Source: Sinorhizobium sp. 6-70 (GTDB lineage: Bacteria > Pseudomonadota > Alphaproteobacteria > Rhizobiales > Rhizobiaceae). From it: DNA of 37,023 bases. A program made the position numbers and the translations under genes. The DNA is taken from contig NZ_JASKLS010000015.1 in the NCBI RefSeq assembly GCF_030124375.1, positions 114,493 through 151,515 of the forward strand, read 5' to 3'. Of the stretch, positions 7,660 through 15,194 are shown piece after piece; positions within the stretch are counted from its first letter, which is position 1; each line of letters opens with the position of its first letter. The notes under the pieces are model-generated. The model made no database searches. It was not told the origin of the DNA and worked only from the letters and a program-made list of their open reading frames with translations.

Positions 7660-9141
7660 TCAGAGGATGAAGTAACCCTTCTGCATGGCAACGGCATCGT
7701 CGAGGTGGATGGCGAAATCCGCCTTCCTGTCGCCGTTGACGTCACCATAGATATAGGTGTCGGATGTCGCGCGGTCGTAGCGCAGCTCGCCCTTGCCGCC
7801 GGAGAACGCGGCTGTTCCGACGAAGACAAATGCCTGGTTCCCCGTCGCCGTCGTATTGGCGTCGATCGCTGAAAGATCGAGCCTGTCCGATTGCGAGGCG
7901 ACGAAGTCGTAGATCGTGTCACGGCCGGTGGTGGCGACGGTCGTTTCCGCGAGTGACTTGAAGAGAAACCGATCGGCTCCGGTCCCGCCGGTCAGCCTGT
8001 CCGCTCCGGCGCCGCCATAAAGGCTGTCATTGCCGACGCCGCCGTCGAGCAAGTCGTTGCCACGGTCGCCGCTCAGTGCGTCGTTGCCGGCATAGCCGCG
8101 CAGCGTGTTGGCAGCCTGGTTGCCGATGATCGAATCGTTGGCCGATCCGCCCAGAACGTTTTCGATCAGCGAGCGCGTGTCGCCGTGGTAAAGCAGGGCG
8201 TTGAAGATGTTGCCGCGTGCGAAGCCGTCGTTCGGGCCGCCGCCGAGATAGGCGAGCTGGTCGGCGCTGAAGGTCGAAGCCTGGCCGGGGCGCAAATCGA
8301 TCTTGAGCCCGGTCCTGTAGGCCGAGAGGTCGTAGGTGTCGGTGCCGCCGCCATCCCAGACTGTCGCGAAAATCCGGTTGGCGCCCGGGGCGATGGCGGT
8401 CGCGCCGTTGACCAGCGTAGCGCCGCTGCCCGGTGTCCACTTGTAGACAGTGTTACCGCTGTTGGTCGTGAAGTCGGCGCCGTACATCTCCTGCAGCGCG
8501 GCGATGTCGGCCATCATGAAGGTTTGCGGCGCTCCGTAGCGCTCATACCAGTAGGCGTTGCCGGAGCCGACGAAGCCGCTATAGGTCATGATCGAATATT
8601 CGATCGAATTGTATTGCGCGGGCAGCGCCCCGAAGTCGTCGGCCTCGTGCCCGTGCGACAGGCCGAGTGCGTGGCCAAGCTCATGCAGCAGCGTATGCCA
8701 GGCGTAGTTTCCAGCGACCGGAGTGCGATAGTCGTTCACCGTGCCGGCATAGGCGGTGCCGAACCAGATGTCGCCGGCTTCTGCATTGGTACCCGGATAA
8801 TAGGCGTAGGCCGTGCTCGGCACCTTCGACTGCGCGAATCGGACTGTCGCGGTGTTGGCGTTGCCGAGGGCGAGGCTGGCGTTGGTGAAGCCTTCGACCG
8901 AGAAGCCATCATTGGCGGCGGAACCGAAGGATTGTTCCATCGCGAAAAGTGCGGTGTTTTTCTGGGCGGCCGATACCGCAGCAAAGCCGCTGTTCTTTTC
9001 TCCGCTGTAGCTGTAGCTGCCGGTGGCTGTGGGAAAGGCATAGGTGATCGTGCCGTTCCAGGCCACGTTCGAGAGCACCCCATCAATCAGGCTGTTCCCG
9101 CTCGGCTTCACAATTTTGATGGATTTGCCCGTTCCGCTCAT
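7660..9141 (-). CDS. Serralysin-like (M10B) RTX metalloprotease
   Basis: 493 residues from ATG 9141 (GTG 9153 is an alternative). The zinc site HELGHALGLSH (H153, H157, H163; catalytic E154) and the Met-turn SIMTY (183-187) define a metzincin of the serralysin group. Nonapeptide RTX repeats of the GGxGxDxLx kind cover about residues 330-400 (calcium beta-roll), and the C-terminus ends in a hydrophobic GYFIL, as expected for a type I (ABC exporter) secretion signal. There is no N-terminal signal peptide. Likely secreted as a calcium-dependent protease. No exporter or inhibitor gene is adjacent. It separates the DUF59 operon from nnrS and is not obviously part of denitrification. Confidence 0.92.
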   Translation of the reverse strand: MSGTGKSIKIVKPSGNSLIDGVLSNVAWNGTITYAFPTATGSYSYSGEKNSGFAAVSAAQKNTALFAMEQSFGSAANDGFSVEGFTNASLALGNANTATVRFAQSKVPSTAYAYYPGTNAEAGDIWFGTAYAGTVNDYRTPVAGNYAWHTLLHELGHALGLSHGHEADDFGALPAQYNSIEYSIMTYSGFVGSGNAYWYERYGAPQTFMMADIAALQEMYGADFTTNSGNTVYKWTPGSGATLVNGATAIAPGANRIFATVWDGGGTDTYDLSAYRTGLKIDLRPGQASTFSADQLAYLGGGPNDGFARGNIFNALLYHGDTRSLIENVLGGSANDSIIGNQAANTLRGYAGNDALSGDRGNDLLDGGVGNDSLYGGAGADRLTGGTGADRFLFKSLAETTVATTGRDTIYDFVASQSDRLDLSAIDANTTATGNQAFVFVGTAAFSGGKGELRYDRATSDTYIYGDVNGDRKADFAIHLDDAVAMQKGYFIL

Positions 9142-9173
9142 GCAAATTCCCACTCTTGACGTGATGGCGTCTA

Positions 9174-9273
9174 CCGCATGTTTCCTTAAATCGTCGCCGA
9201 TTTAAGGAAACATGCAGCAATTGAAAGTGCTACAGCGTCCTTTGCGCGTCTTATCAGACGCGCTGCGCTGTAG
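9174..9273 (+). repeat. RIME/ABC-type mosaic repeat, complete copy
   Basis: Module 1 is a long palindrome (GCATGTTTCCTTAAATCG against CGATTTAAGGAAACATGC around a TCGC centre), then CAATTGAAAGTG, then module 2 (CTACAGCGTCCTTTGCGCGTC against GACGCGCTGCGCTGTAG). It lies between divergent genes and is the best complete copy in the window. Confidence 0.9.
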
Positions 9274-9361
9274 AGCCTTGAAACTCGCGTCCGGGACAAT
9301 AGCTGCCGCGAGATACGATTCTTATAAGCCGATCGTTAAAATTGGAGACATTTTTGTGGCC

Positions 9362-9613
9362 ATGCGCAGATTATTGAAATCGGTCGGTTTCGCCATCCTC
9401 CTGATAGGCATGTCGACCTCTGTGCAAGGCGCGACGAAAGCAGGCGGGGTAGAAATGCAGAAGCCTCCGGATCCCGAGGCCGCCGTCAGGTCGGAGTTCG
9501 AGCGGGTGAAGGCGAAGAACACGGTCGAGGCCTATGAGCGCTTCATTCGCCGGCACCCGGACCACGCGCTGGCTGAGGAGGCGCGGAAGGCTCTCTTGCG
9601 CCTCAAGCAGTAA
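9362..9613 (+). CDS. Small exported protein with a TPR-like helical segment
   Basis: 83 residues from ATG 9362; the same frame is open back into the repeat element, but that part is not gene-like. Residues 1-23 form a signal peptide (MRRLLKSVGFAILLIGMSTSVQG, shown here as positions; basic start, hydrophobic core, cleavage after the Gly). The mature part, from about 35, reads EFERVKAKNTVEAYERFIRRHP and continues to ALLRLKQ, a pattern like one TPR/BamD-type repeat in which a peptide chain is broken at YERFIRRHPDH. Periplasmic location is likely. It is followed directly by a strong hairpin. No function is assigned; it could be a truncated relative of larger TPR proteins. Confidence 0.6.
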   Translation: MRRLLKSVGFAILLIGMSTSVQGATKAGGVEMQKPPDPEAAVRSEFERVKAKNTVEAYERFIRRHPDHALAEEARKALLRLKQ

Positions 9614-9644
9614 GAGCCTGGCCGAGGTTACGTCGGCCAGGCTC
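9614..9644. terminator. Bidirectional terminator hairpin
   Basis: A perfect 12-bp stem, GAGCCTGGCCGA (9614-9625) with TCGGCCAGGCTC (9633-9644), and a 7-nt loop. It begins at the base after the stop codon of the small exported protein and faces the 3' end of the convergent nnrS gene. No long T tract follows. Confidence 0.75.
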
Positions 9645-9667
9645 CCGATGTCGACGCGGTGGGGATA

Positions 9668-10888
9668 TCAGGCGCCGCGCGGCGCGCGGCGGTTGCGCAA
9701 GAGCATCGGCCCGTATTCCAGGCAGAACAGCGTGAATGCGCCTATCCACAGGGCGCCCGATACGGCGGCCAGGAGGTGATAATAGGTCGGCACGATTTCC
9801 GCGAAAGGCCGCAGGAGTGCCGCGCCGATGATTGCCACATAGGATGCGCTGGTGATCGGCGACGACGTCAAGGGCCGGCCGGTGTGACCCCGGCTTGCGC
9901 GGGTCATCACCGCCAGCATCATGCACGCGATGACGCCGACGGTCAGGATGTGCATCACCGGATATTCCCCGAGCGCGCCGAGCGCGCCCGCGGCAATCCC
10001 GGCGAATCCGAGCGGCACGAAGGCGTAGGCGACGTGCAGCACAACGAGCAGCTTTTCGCGATAGGTCGTCCAGCCGCGCCAGCGAAAGAGGCGGGCAATA
10101 TGAAGCAAGGCTGCGACCGTCGCGATTGCGGCGGTCAACAGGTGCTCCGGCGCCAGCACCCAGGAGGCGAGCGCCGCGATGCCCGCCAGGATGGCGACCG
10201 TGTCGAAGCGATTATAGGGCACCGGAAAATCGCTACGGCCGAACTTGTTCAGCCAGTTGCGCGTGAAGCTCGGCAGAATTCGTCCGCCCACGATCATGAT
10301 CAGCATGACATATGCCCCGATCGCCAGCCTTGCCGCCGTATCGACGTTGGCGTCGGCGAGCACGGCGAGGTGGAAATGGACGTTGGCGCATGACAGCAAC
10401 ACCAATCCGCCGATCACTTTCAGGTCCTTCCACTTCCGTCCAGCGATCACTTCGCGCGCGCAGATCGCCAGTAGCGTCGGAAGAAACAGTGCTTCGATCA
10501 CAGCCGCCATCGTCAGGCCGAGAAGATCGGCTGCGAGCAGCGCCAACCGGCCCGCCAGCCAGAGACCGAAGAGCCCGGCGAGCGGCAGACCGGATACGGG
10601 AAGCCTGCCGGTCCAGTTCGGAACCGCCGTCAGGAGGAAGCCGGCGAGCACGGCGGACGAGAAGCCGAACAACATTTCATGGGCATGCCAGTGCGCGGCA
10701 CCATAACTCCCCGCGATGTCGATGCCCGAGGTCAGTGCGGCAATCCACGCCGCCATCGCGCCGACCGCCCAAAGACCTGCTCCGAGAAAGAACGGCCTGA
10801 AGCCATAGGAGAAGAGAACGGGCCCGGTGGTGGCAAGCCCGCGCGGTATGCCCCCACGGGGCGGCGATTTGCTGCGCATATGAAACAT
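9668..10888 (-). CDS. nnrS: NnrS, heme-copper membrane protein of NO tolerance
   Basis: About 406 residues from ATG 10888 (ATG 10879 is also possible; the open frame extends to 10933). Around twelve membrane helices. The NnrS hallmark AAHWHAHEMLFGFSSAVLAGFLLTAVPNWTG (given as segment 80-110) contains the conserved histidines; further histidines lie in NVHFHLAVLA and YYHLLAAVSG. NnrS is a heme- and copper-containing membrane protein that relieves NO stress, probably by keeping NO off iron pools. An NnrR-type box centred at 10967.5 predicts a start of transcription near 10926, which lies downstream of the 10933 codon and so excludes it as the start for that transcript. Divergent from nirK. Confidence 0.92.
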   Translation of the reverse strand: MFHMRSKSPPRGGIPRGLATTGPVLFSYGFRPFFLGAGLWAVGAMAAWIAALTSGIDIAGSYGAAHWHAHEMLFGFSSAVLAGFLLTAVPNWTGRLPVSGLPLAGLFGLWLAGRLALLAADLLGLTMAAVIEALFLPTLLAICAREVIAGRKWKDLKVIGGLVLLSCANVHFHLAVLADANVDTAARLAIGAYVMLIMIVGGRILPSFTRNWLNKFGRSDFPVPYNRFDTVAILAGIAALASWVLAPEHLLTAAIATVAALLHIARLFRWRGWTTYREKLLVVLHVAYAFVPLGFAGIAAGALGALGEYPVMHILTVGVIACMMLAVMTRASRGHTGRPLTSSPITSASYVAIIGAALLRPFAEIVPTYYHLLAAVSGALWIGAFTLFCLEYGPMLLRNRRAPRGA

Positions 10889-10960
10889 GGTCCGATCCTG
10901 TCTGCGGAATCCCGGGGATTGCCGGGATGGCATCGACTACCACGGCCCAAGGCCCATTGT

Positions 10961-10974
10961 TTGCGAAAACGCAA
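10961..10974. promoter_or_regulatory. NnrR box 1, nnrS/nirK divergent promoter
   Basis: TTGCGAAAACGCAA is a perfect TTGCG-N4-CGCAA palindrome, the best NnrR-type site in the window. Its position suits class II activation of nnrS (minus strand, TAGTCG near the -10 position). It is the first unit of a 27-bp direct repeat. Confidence 0.8.
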
Positions 10975-10987
10975 GTATTGGCGCGCT

Positions 10988-11001
10988 TTGCTAAAGCGCA
11001 A
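10988..11001. promoter_or_regulatory. NnrR box 2, nnrS/nirK divergent promoter
   Basis: TTGCTAAAGCGCAA, exactly 27 bp after box 1, and like box 1 followed by GTATTGG. It overlaps a second perfect palindrome GCGCTTTGCTAAAGCGC (10983-10999). It faces nirK and could act from a distance, since nirK starts about 250 bp away. Confidence 0.65.
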
Positions 11002-11249
11002 GTATTGGTGGGGGTGCGACAAAGTGCGCAGGTGAATTTTCGAAAATATGGAAGGCGCCAGCAAACGTTTGTTCCAAGACAAAGATGTCGGTGGCATCTG
11101 GTTCTACTTGGAATACGAACGCTGAAAAAAGAGCGGTCAAAGCAACGGTCAGCCGGCCTTGGGGGCAATGGCAACCGTAACACGTTGAATATTGGCGTGA
11201 TCTTTCGACAACAATTCCGGTGTCGCGATCATGCCCAAGGAGAGCGATG

Positions 11250-12383
11250 ATGAGTGAACAGCTTCAGATGACTCGCAGGACGGTTCTTGCCGGCGCGGCT
11301 TTCGCAGGCGCCTTGACGCCCCTCTTGCAGACGGCGACGGCGCAGGCGGCGCCCGCCGCCGCGGCGGCCACTCCGCCGGTCGACATCTCGACCTTGCCGC
11401 GCGTGAAGGTGGAACTCGTCAAGCCGCCTTTTGTCCATGTCCATGACCAGGTGGCCAAGACCAGTCCCCGCATCGTCGAATTCACGATGACCATTCAGGA
11501 AAAGAAGCTCGTCATCGACGGCGACGGAACGGAAATCAACGCCATGACCTTCAATGGCTCGGTGCCGGGCCCGCTGATGGTCGTGCATGAGGGCGATTAC
11601 GTCGAACTCACGCTGATCAACCCGGACACCAACATGCTTCTGCACAATATCGACTTTCACGCCGCGACCGGTGCGCTCGGCGGCGGCGGCCTGACGAAAG
11701 TCAATCCCGGCGAAGAGGCAGTTCTGCGCTTCAAGGCAACCAAGCCGGGCGTGTTCGTCTACCATTGCGCGCCGGAAGGCATGGTGCCCTGGCACGTCAC
11801 CTCGGGCATGAACGGCGCAATCATGGTGCTGCCGCGCGACGGCCTCAAGGACGAAATGGGCCAGCCGCTCACCTATGACCGCGTCTACTATGTCGGCGAG
11901 CAGGATTTCTACGTGCCGCGCGACGAGGCCGGCAACTACAAGAAATACGAAACCCCCGGCGACGCCTACGAGGACACGGTCAAGGCCATGCGCACGCTGA
12001 TCCCGACGCACGTCGTCTTCAACGGTGCCGTCGGCGCGCTTACCGGCGACAACGCGCTGACCGCCGCCGTCGGCGAAAAAGTGCTGATCATCCATTCGCA
12101 GGCGAACCGCGATACGCGGCCGCACCTGATCGGCGGGCATGGTGATTACGTCTGGGCGACCGGCAAGTTCCGCAACCCGCCGGACCTCGATCAGGAGACA
12201 TGGCTTATCCCCGGTGGCACGGCCGGCGCGGCGTTCTACACGTTCCGCCAACCCGGCATCTATGCCTATGTCAACCATAACCTGATCGAAGCGTTCGAGC
12301 TCGGCGCTGCCGGCCATTTCAAGGTCACCGGCGAATGGAACGACGACCTGATGACGGCGGTGGTCAAGCCAGCATCGATGTAA
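11250..12383 (+). CDS. nirK: Copper-containing dissimilatory nitrite reductase NirK
   Basis: 377 residues from ATG 11250 (ATG 11247 is adjacent; AAGGAG ends at 11242). Reduces nitrite to NO in the periplasm. A Tat signal (MTRRTVLAG, ending near the AQA at 31-33) is followed by two cupredoxin domains. Ligands are visible: type 1 copper H132, C173, H182, M187 (LLHNIDFH, YHCAPEGMVPWH, TSGMNG); type 2 copper H137, H172, H343 (YVNHN); catalytic D135 and H254. The gene is intact. It is followed by nirV and nnrR, and preceded by a long leader region that carries two NnrR-type boxes further upstream. Confidence 0.97.
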   Translation: MSEQLQMTRRTVLAGAAFAGALTPLLQTATAQAAPAAAAATPPVDISTLPRVKVELVKPPFVHVHDQVAKTSPRIVEFTMTIQEKKLVIDGDGTEINAMTFNGSVPGPLMVVHEGDYVELTLINPDTNMLLHNIDFHAATGALGGGGLTKVNPGEEAVLRFKATKPGVFVYHCAPEGMVPWHVTSGMNGAIMVLPRDGLKDEMGQPLTYDRVYYVGEQDFYVPRDEAGNYKKYETPGDAYEDTVKAMRTLIPTHVVFNGAVGALTGDNALTAAVGEKVLIIHSQANRDTRPHLIGGHGDYVWATGKFRNPPDLDQETWLIPGGTAGAAFYTFRQPGIYAYVNHNLIEAFELGAAGHFKVTGEWNDDLMTAVVKPASM

Positions 12384-12467
12384 GCAGATACTTACGAAGC
12401 GCCGCCGCGGGGCCGCATCCATCTCCCCGCGTCGGCAGCGACAAATGTCCCATCCGGAAACCAAGCC

Positions 12468-13382
12468 ATGAGCAAGAAGAACCGGAAAACTTCGCCCTCG
12501 ATCCTCTCGCTGACTGTGCCGGCGGCTCTGCTCGTCGCGCTCGGCGTAACACTGTCGGCGAAACTCGGCCTGTTCGATCCGGTGGGACCGGTCTCCGGCC
12601 TTGCGATCCAGGGGCCGGAGACCGTCGTCATCGAAACGAGGCAGATGCGTTATCGCGCTGAAGGACACTTCCTGAAACGCGGTTTGGCCGTCGACGCGCC
12701 GCTGGTCGATGCCGCGCTCAGCGAACCCTTCGCGATCACCAAGTATCAGGTTAGCCTCGGTGAATATCGCCGTTGTGTCGAGGATGGCGCCTGCCAGGCG
12801 CCGGAGGCCGGGGGTGGCGCTGAGGACGTGCCGGTCACGGGCGTCAACCACAGTGACGCAGAGAACTACGCCAAGTGGCTTACGGCGCAGACCGGAGAAG
12901 TCTGGCGGCTTCCGACAGACGAGCAATGGGCCTTTGCCGCCGGCAGCAAATTTCCGGACGATGCACTGGGGATCGATGCCGAAAGCGATAATCCGGCGCT
13001 CCGCTGGCTCGCTGACTATGAGCGTGAGGCAAGCCGCCAGAAGTCGCCCGATCCGCACCCGCAGCCGCGCGGCACGTTCGGCGAGAACGAGTACGGCGTG
13101 GCCGATGTCGGCGGCAACGTCTGGGAATGGACCAGGACCTGCCATCGCCGCGTGACGATCGGCGATCGCGGCGAGGTGCTGAAGGAGCAGCCGGCCTGCG
13201 GCATCTATGTCGTCGACGGCAAGCACCGCGCCTCCATGAGTTTCTTCGTGCGCGAGCCCAAGAGCGGCGGCTGTGCCGTGGGCGTTCCGCCGGACAATCT
13301 CGGCTTCCGCCTCGTGCGTGACGATCGCTGGTACGCTCGTATGCTCTATGCCTATGAACGGCGACGCGAGGGTGCGGTATGA
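12468..13382 (+). CDS. nirV: NirV, SUMF1/formylglycine-generating enzyme-like protein
   Basis: 304 residues. An N-terminal membrane anchor or signal (about residues 11-32, SILSLTVPAALLVALGVTL) precedes a SUMF1-type domain seen in FAITKYQVSLGEYRRCVE, VTGVNHSDAENYAKWL, WRLPTDEQWAFAAG, GVADVGGNVWEWT and DNLGFRLVRDDRW. Cysteines occur in CVEDGAC, TCHRR, ACGIY and GCAVG. NirV is a frequent companion of nirK in rhizobia and Rhodobacter. Its precise job is unknown; it is not needed for nitrite reductase catalysis in every strain studied. It sits 84 bp after nirK, probably in one operon. Confidence 0.93.
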   Translation: MSKKNRKTSPSILSLTVPAALLVALGVTLSAKLGLFDPVGPVSGLAIQGPETVVIETRQMRYRAEGHFLKRGLAVDAPLVDAALSEPFAITKYQVSLGEYRRCVEDGACQAPEAGGGAEDVPVTGVNHSDAENYAKWLTAQTGEVWRLPTDEQWAFAAGSKFPDDALGIDAESDNPALRWLADYEREASRQKSPDPHPQPRGTFGENEYGVADVGGNVWEWTRTCHRRVTIGDRGEVLKEQPACGIYVVDGKHRASMSFFVREPKSGGCAVGVPPDNLGFRLVRDDRWYARMLYAYERRREGAV

Positions 13383-13514
13383 CAGCGCATATGACGTCCG
13401 GGCCGGCCGTTGAGGCCCCGCGCGGACGACAAGGGCGCGGGACAGTCCTTTCTTGCTCCGGTGCTGTATGGTATAGCAGCCGCCATATCCGAACGGCAGA
13501 AGACAAGGAACGAA

Positions 13515-14216
13515 GTGGCCGCGCTCGACCGAACTCTCGTCAAATCACTCCCACTGTTTCAGAAGATGAGCGACCAGGAGCTCGATCAGCTGCTGGCGCA
13601 CGCGACCGTCCGGCGCGTTCCGCAAAACGAGGCGGTGTTCGAGCAGGGCGCCACGGCGGAATTCTTCTACCTCTTGCTGCATGGACGCCTGAAGGTCACC
13701 CAGGTGACGCGGGACGGCCAACAGATCATTGTTCGCGTCGTCAATCCCGGTGATCTTTTCGGCTTTGCCCGCGCCCTTCAGCGCAACGACTATCCCGGAA
13801 CCGCGACGTCGGCGACCGAAAGCCTGGTGCTCGCCTGGCCGACGGAGCTCTGGAACGTCTTCGTCGAGATGAACCCGCATCTCGCAGTAAATGCCATGCA
13901 TACGATCGGCCAGCGGCTGGATGAGGCGCATACCCGTATCCGGGAAATGTCGACCGAGGAAGTCGAACGGCGCGTCGCCCATGCCGTGCTGCGCCTTGCC
14001 GCCCAAGCGGGCCGCCGGGAACGGAGCGGGGTGCGCATCGATTTCCCGATCTCGCGGCAGGATATCGCCGAAATGACCGGCACGACACTGCACACTGTCT
14101 CGCGAATCTTGAGCGCCTGGGAAGGACGCGGTCTCGTCCAGGGCGGCAGGCAGAAGCTCGTCCTCTGCGACATCCCCGGGCTGAAGCGCCTCGCCGAACA
14201 GGCGGAAGAACGATAG
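13515..14216 (+). CDS. nnrR: NnrR, CRP/FNR-family NO-responsive regulator
   Basis: 233 residues from GTG 13515, chosen for the AAGGAA four bases upstream and because the first residues MAALDRTLVKSLPLF are the family-like N-terminus; the frame itself is open from 13410. A cyclic-nucleotide-binding-type beta barrel (about 10-125: NEAVFEQGATAEFFYLLLHGRLKV, VNPGDLFGFA) is followed by a dimer helix and a helix-turn-helix (about 170-200: SRQDIAEMTGTTLHTVSRIL). It lacks the four-cysteine FNR cluster. NnrR activates nir and nor genes in response to NO, and its probable targets are the TTGCG-N4-CGCAA sites in this window. No such site was found in its own promoter region. Confidence 0.92.
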   Translation: MAALDRTLVKSLPLFQKMSDQELDQLLAHATVRRVPQNEAVFEQGATAEFFYLLLHGRLKVTQVTRDGQQIIVRVVNPGDLFGFARALQRNDYPGTATSATESLVLAWPTELWNVFVEMNPHLAVNAMHTIGQRLDEAHTRIREMSTEEVERRVAHAVLRLAAQAGRRERSGVRIDFPISRQDIAEMTGTTLHTVSRILSAWEGRGLVQGGRQKLVLCDIPGLKRLAEQAEER

Positions 14217-14231
14217 CTTCACGAAATCAGC

Positions 14232-14253
14232 GCCGGGTTATGTTCGACCCGGC
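14232..14253. terminator. Hairpin between nnrR and the methyltransferase gene
   Basis: GCCGGGT (14232-14238) pairs with ACCCGGC (14247-14253) over an 8-nt loop, between two convergent stop codons. A likely bidirectional terminator, though without a clear T tract. Confidence 0.6.
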
Positions 14254-14278
14254 TTAGCCACCAATCATAGGCCCTCTT

Positions 14279-15088
14279 TCAGCTCGACGGCTTGCTTGCC
14301 CGGATCGCATAGCGGTGCTGGCTCTTGCGCGCGAGTGCCTTGAAGACATTCCAGTTTCTCGCCTGCATCCGATGGATTTCGCGGAGATCGGTATCGATCT
14401 CGACGGCGACAAATCCCGCCCTGCGCAGGAGATCGGCCACTGCTTCGGCCCGGGCGCCTTGCGAGAAGTGGACACGGGAGAGGATGCTCCTATGGGTTTC
14501 CATCATCTGGCGGGAGCCGGATGGCGTGTCCGCCTTGAGAAGCCCGGCGCGCTGGCCCCAGGCGCTGAGCTTTGAGAACAGCCGCTCCAGCGCATTCGTA
14601 TTGACGAAGTCGCCGTCGACGATCAGCAGCGTGCCGCCCGGCTTCAAGACGCGCAGCCATTCCGCAAAGGCTGCGGCCGGGTCGACCAGTGTCCAGACCA
14701 GATGCCGGTTGACCACGGCATCGTAATGATCGTCCGGCTCCATCGTGTTTTCGGCGTCGCCCATGCGGAACGAAATCTTGCGCCGGCGCTCGCGTGCCTT
14801 GTGGCGCGCCCGCTCGAGCATCGGTTCGGCCCAGTCGAGGCCGGTCACCCGGAAGCCGAGATCGTCAAGCAGATGCGAGACGACGCCGGTGCCGCTTGCG
14901 AGGTCCAGCGCCATGCGGCCTTCGCCCTCGCCGAGATGGCGCCGAATCAGCCGGTGCCATGCCGCACGCTCTTCTTCGGAGAAAATCTCGTGCCCGGGGG
15001 AAAGGTCGAAGGTTGCCGCGCGCTCCGACCAATAGGCCTTGATTTCGTCGCGAAGATTATAGTTCCGCCGCTCTGCCACGTCGCTCAT
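14279..15088 (-). CDS. Class I SAM-dependent methyltransferase
   Basis: 269 residues with a Rossmann methyltransferase fold: motif I ALDLASGTGVVSHLL (about 60-74), motif II GLDWAEPMLERAR, motif III FRMGDAENTMEPDDHYDAVV and post-motif RVLKPGGTLLIVDGDF. The substrate is not predictable. It is transcribed divergently from an iron-type ABC importer, and the 106-bp shared region contains both an Irr-type and a RirA-type operator. A role in iron or metallophore metabolism is therefore inferred. The ICE-like box lies only about 22 bp upstream of its start codon, so Irr binding could act on this gene most directly. Confidence 0.8.
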   Translation of the reverse strand: MSDVAERRNYNLRDEIKAYWSERAATFDLSPGHEIFSEEERAAWHRLIRRHLGEGEGRMALDLASGTGVVSHLLDDLGFRVTGLDWAEPMLERARHKARERRRKISFRMGDAENTMEPDDHYDAVVNRHLVWTLVDPAAAFAEWLRVLKPGGTLLIVDGDFVNTNALERLFSKLSAWGQRAGLLKADTPSGSRQMMETHRSILSRVHFSQGARAEAVADLLRRAGFVAVEIDTDLREIHRMQARNWNVFKALARKSQHRYAIRASKPSS

Positions 15089-15109
15089 ATCGACCCCCTA
15101 AAACGCAGG

Positions 15110-15126
15110 TTTGGAAGCGTTCTAAA
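15110..15126. promoter_or_regulatory. Irr-type ICE box
   Basis: TTTGGAAGCGTTCTAAA matches the rhizobial iron control element pattern TTTAGAA-N3-TTCTAAA with a single mismatch; the two arms are inverted repeats around GCG. It lies in the divergent methyltransferase / ABC importer promoter. Irr acts when heme and iron are scarce. Confidence 0.65.
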
Positions 15127-15136
15127 AGATAAATGT

Positions 15137-15151
15137 TGACTAATAAAGTCA
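15137..15151. promoter_or_regulatory. RirA-type iron-responsive operator (TGA-N9-TCA)
   Basis: TGACTAATAAAGTCA is an exact TGA-N9-TCA box, and its inner CT/AG bases also pair. It starts 11 bp after the ICE-like palindrome and ends 43 bp before the first binding protein gene, so repression of that gene in iron-replete cells is a reasonable prediction. Confidence 0.6.
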
Positions 15152-15194
15152 TGAAATATTAGATCGCGCAGATTTTTCAGCGGAGCGAAGAACA

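Noticed and set aside
9212..9361. Upstream extension of the small exported protein into the repeat element
   Set aside because: The extension reads repeat DNA; a clean signal peptide begins at ATG 9362.
11069..11082. TTGTTCCAAGACAA as a third NnrR/FNR site for nirK
   Set aside because: It fits TTG-N8-CAA only; the inner GCG/CGC or AT/AT pairs are missing, so it cannot be told from chance.
11229..13226. 665-codon minus-strand frame over nirK and nirV
   Set aside because: A shadow of two well-identified genes produced by high GC3; no motif in the translated product.
13383..13514. Search for an NnrR-type box before nnrR
   Set aside because: No TTG-N8-CAA pattern with paired inner bases was found; autoregulation by this route is not supported.
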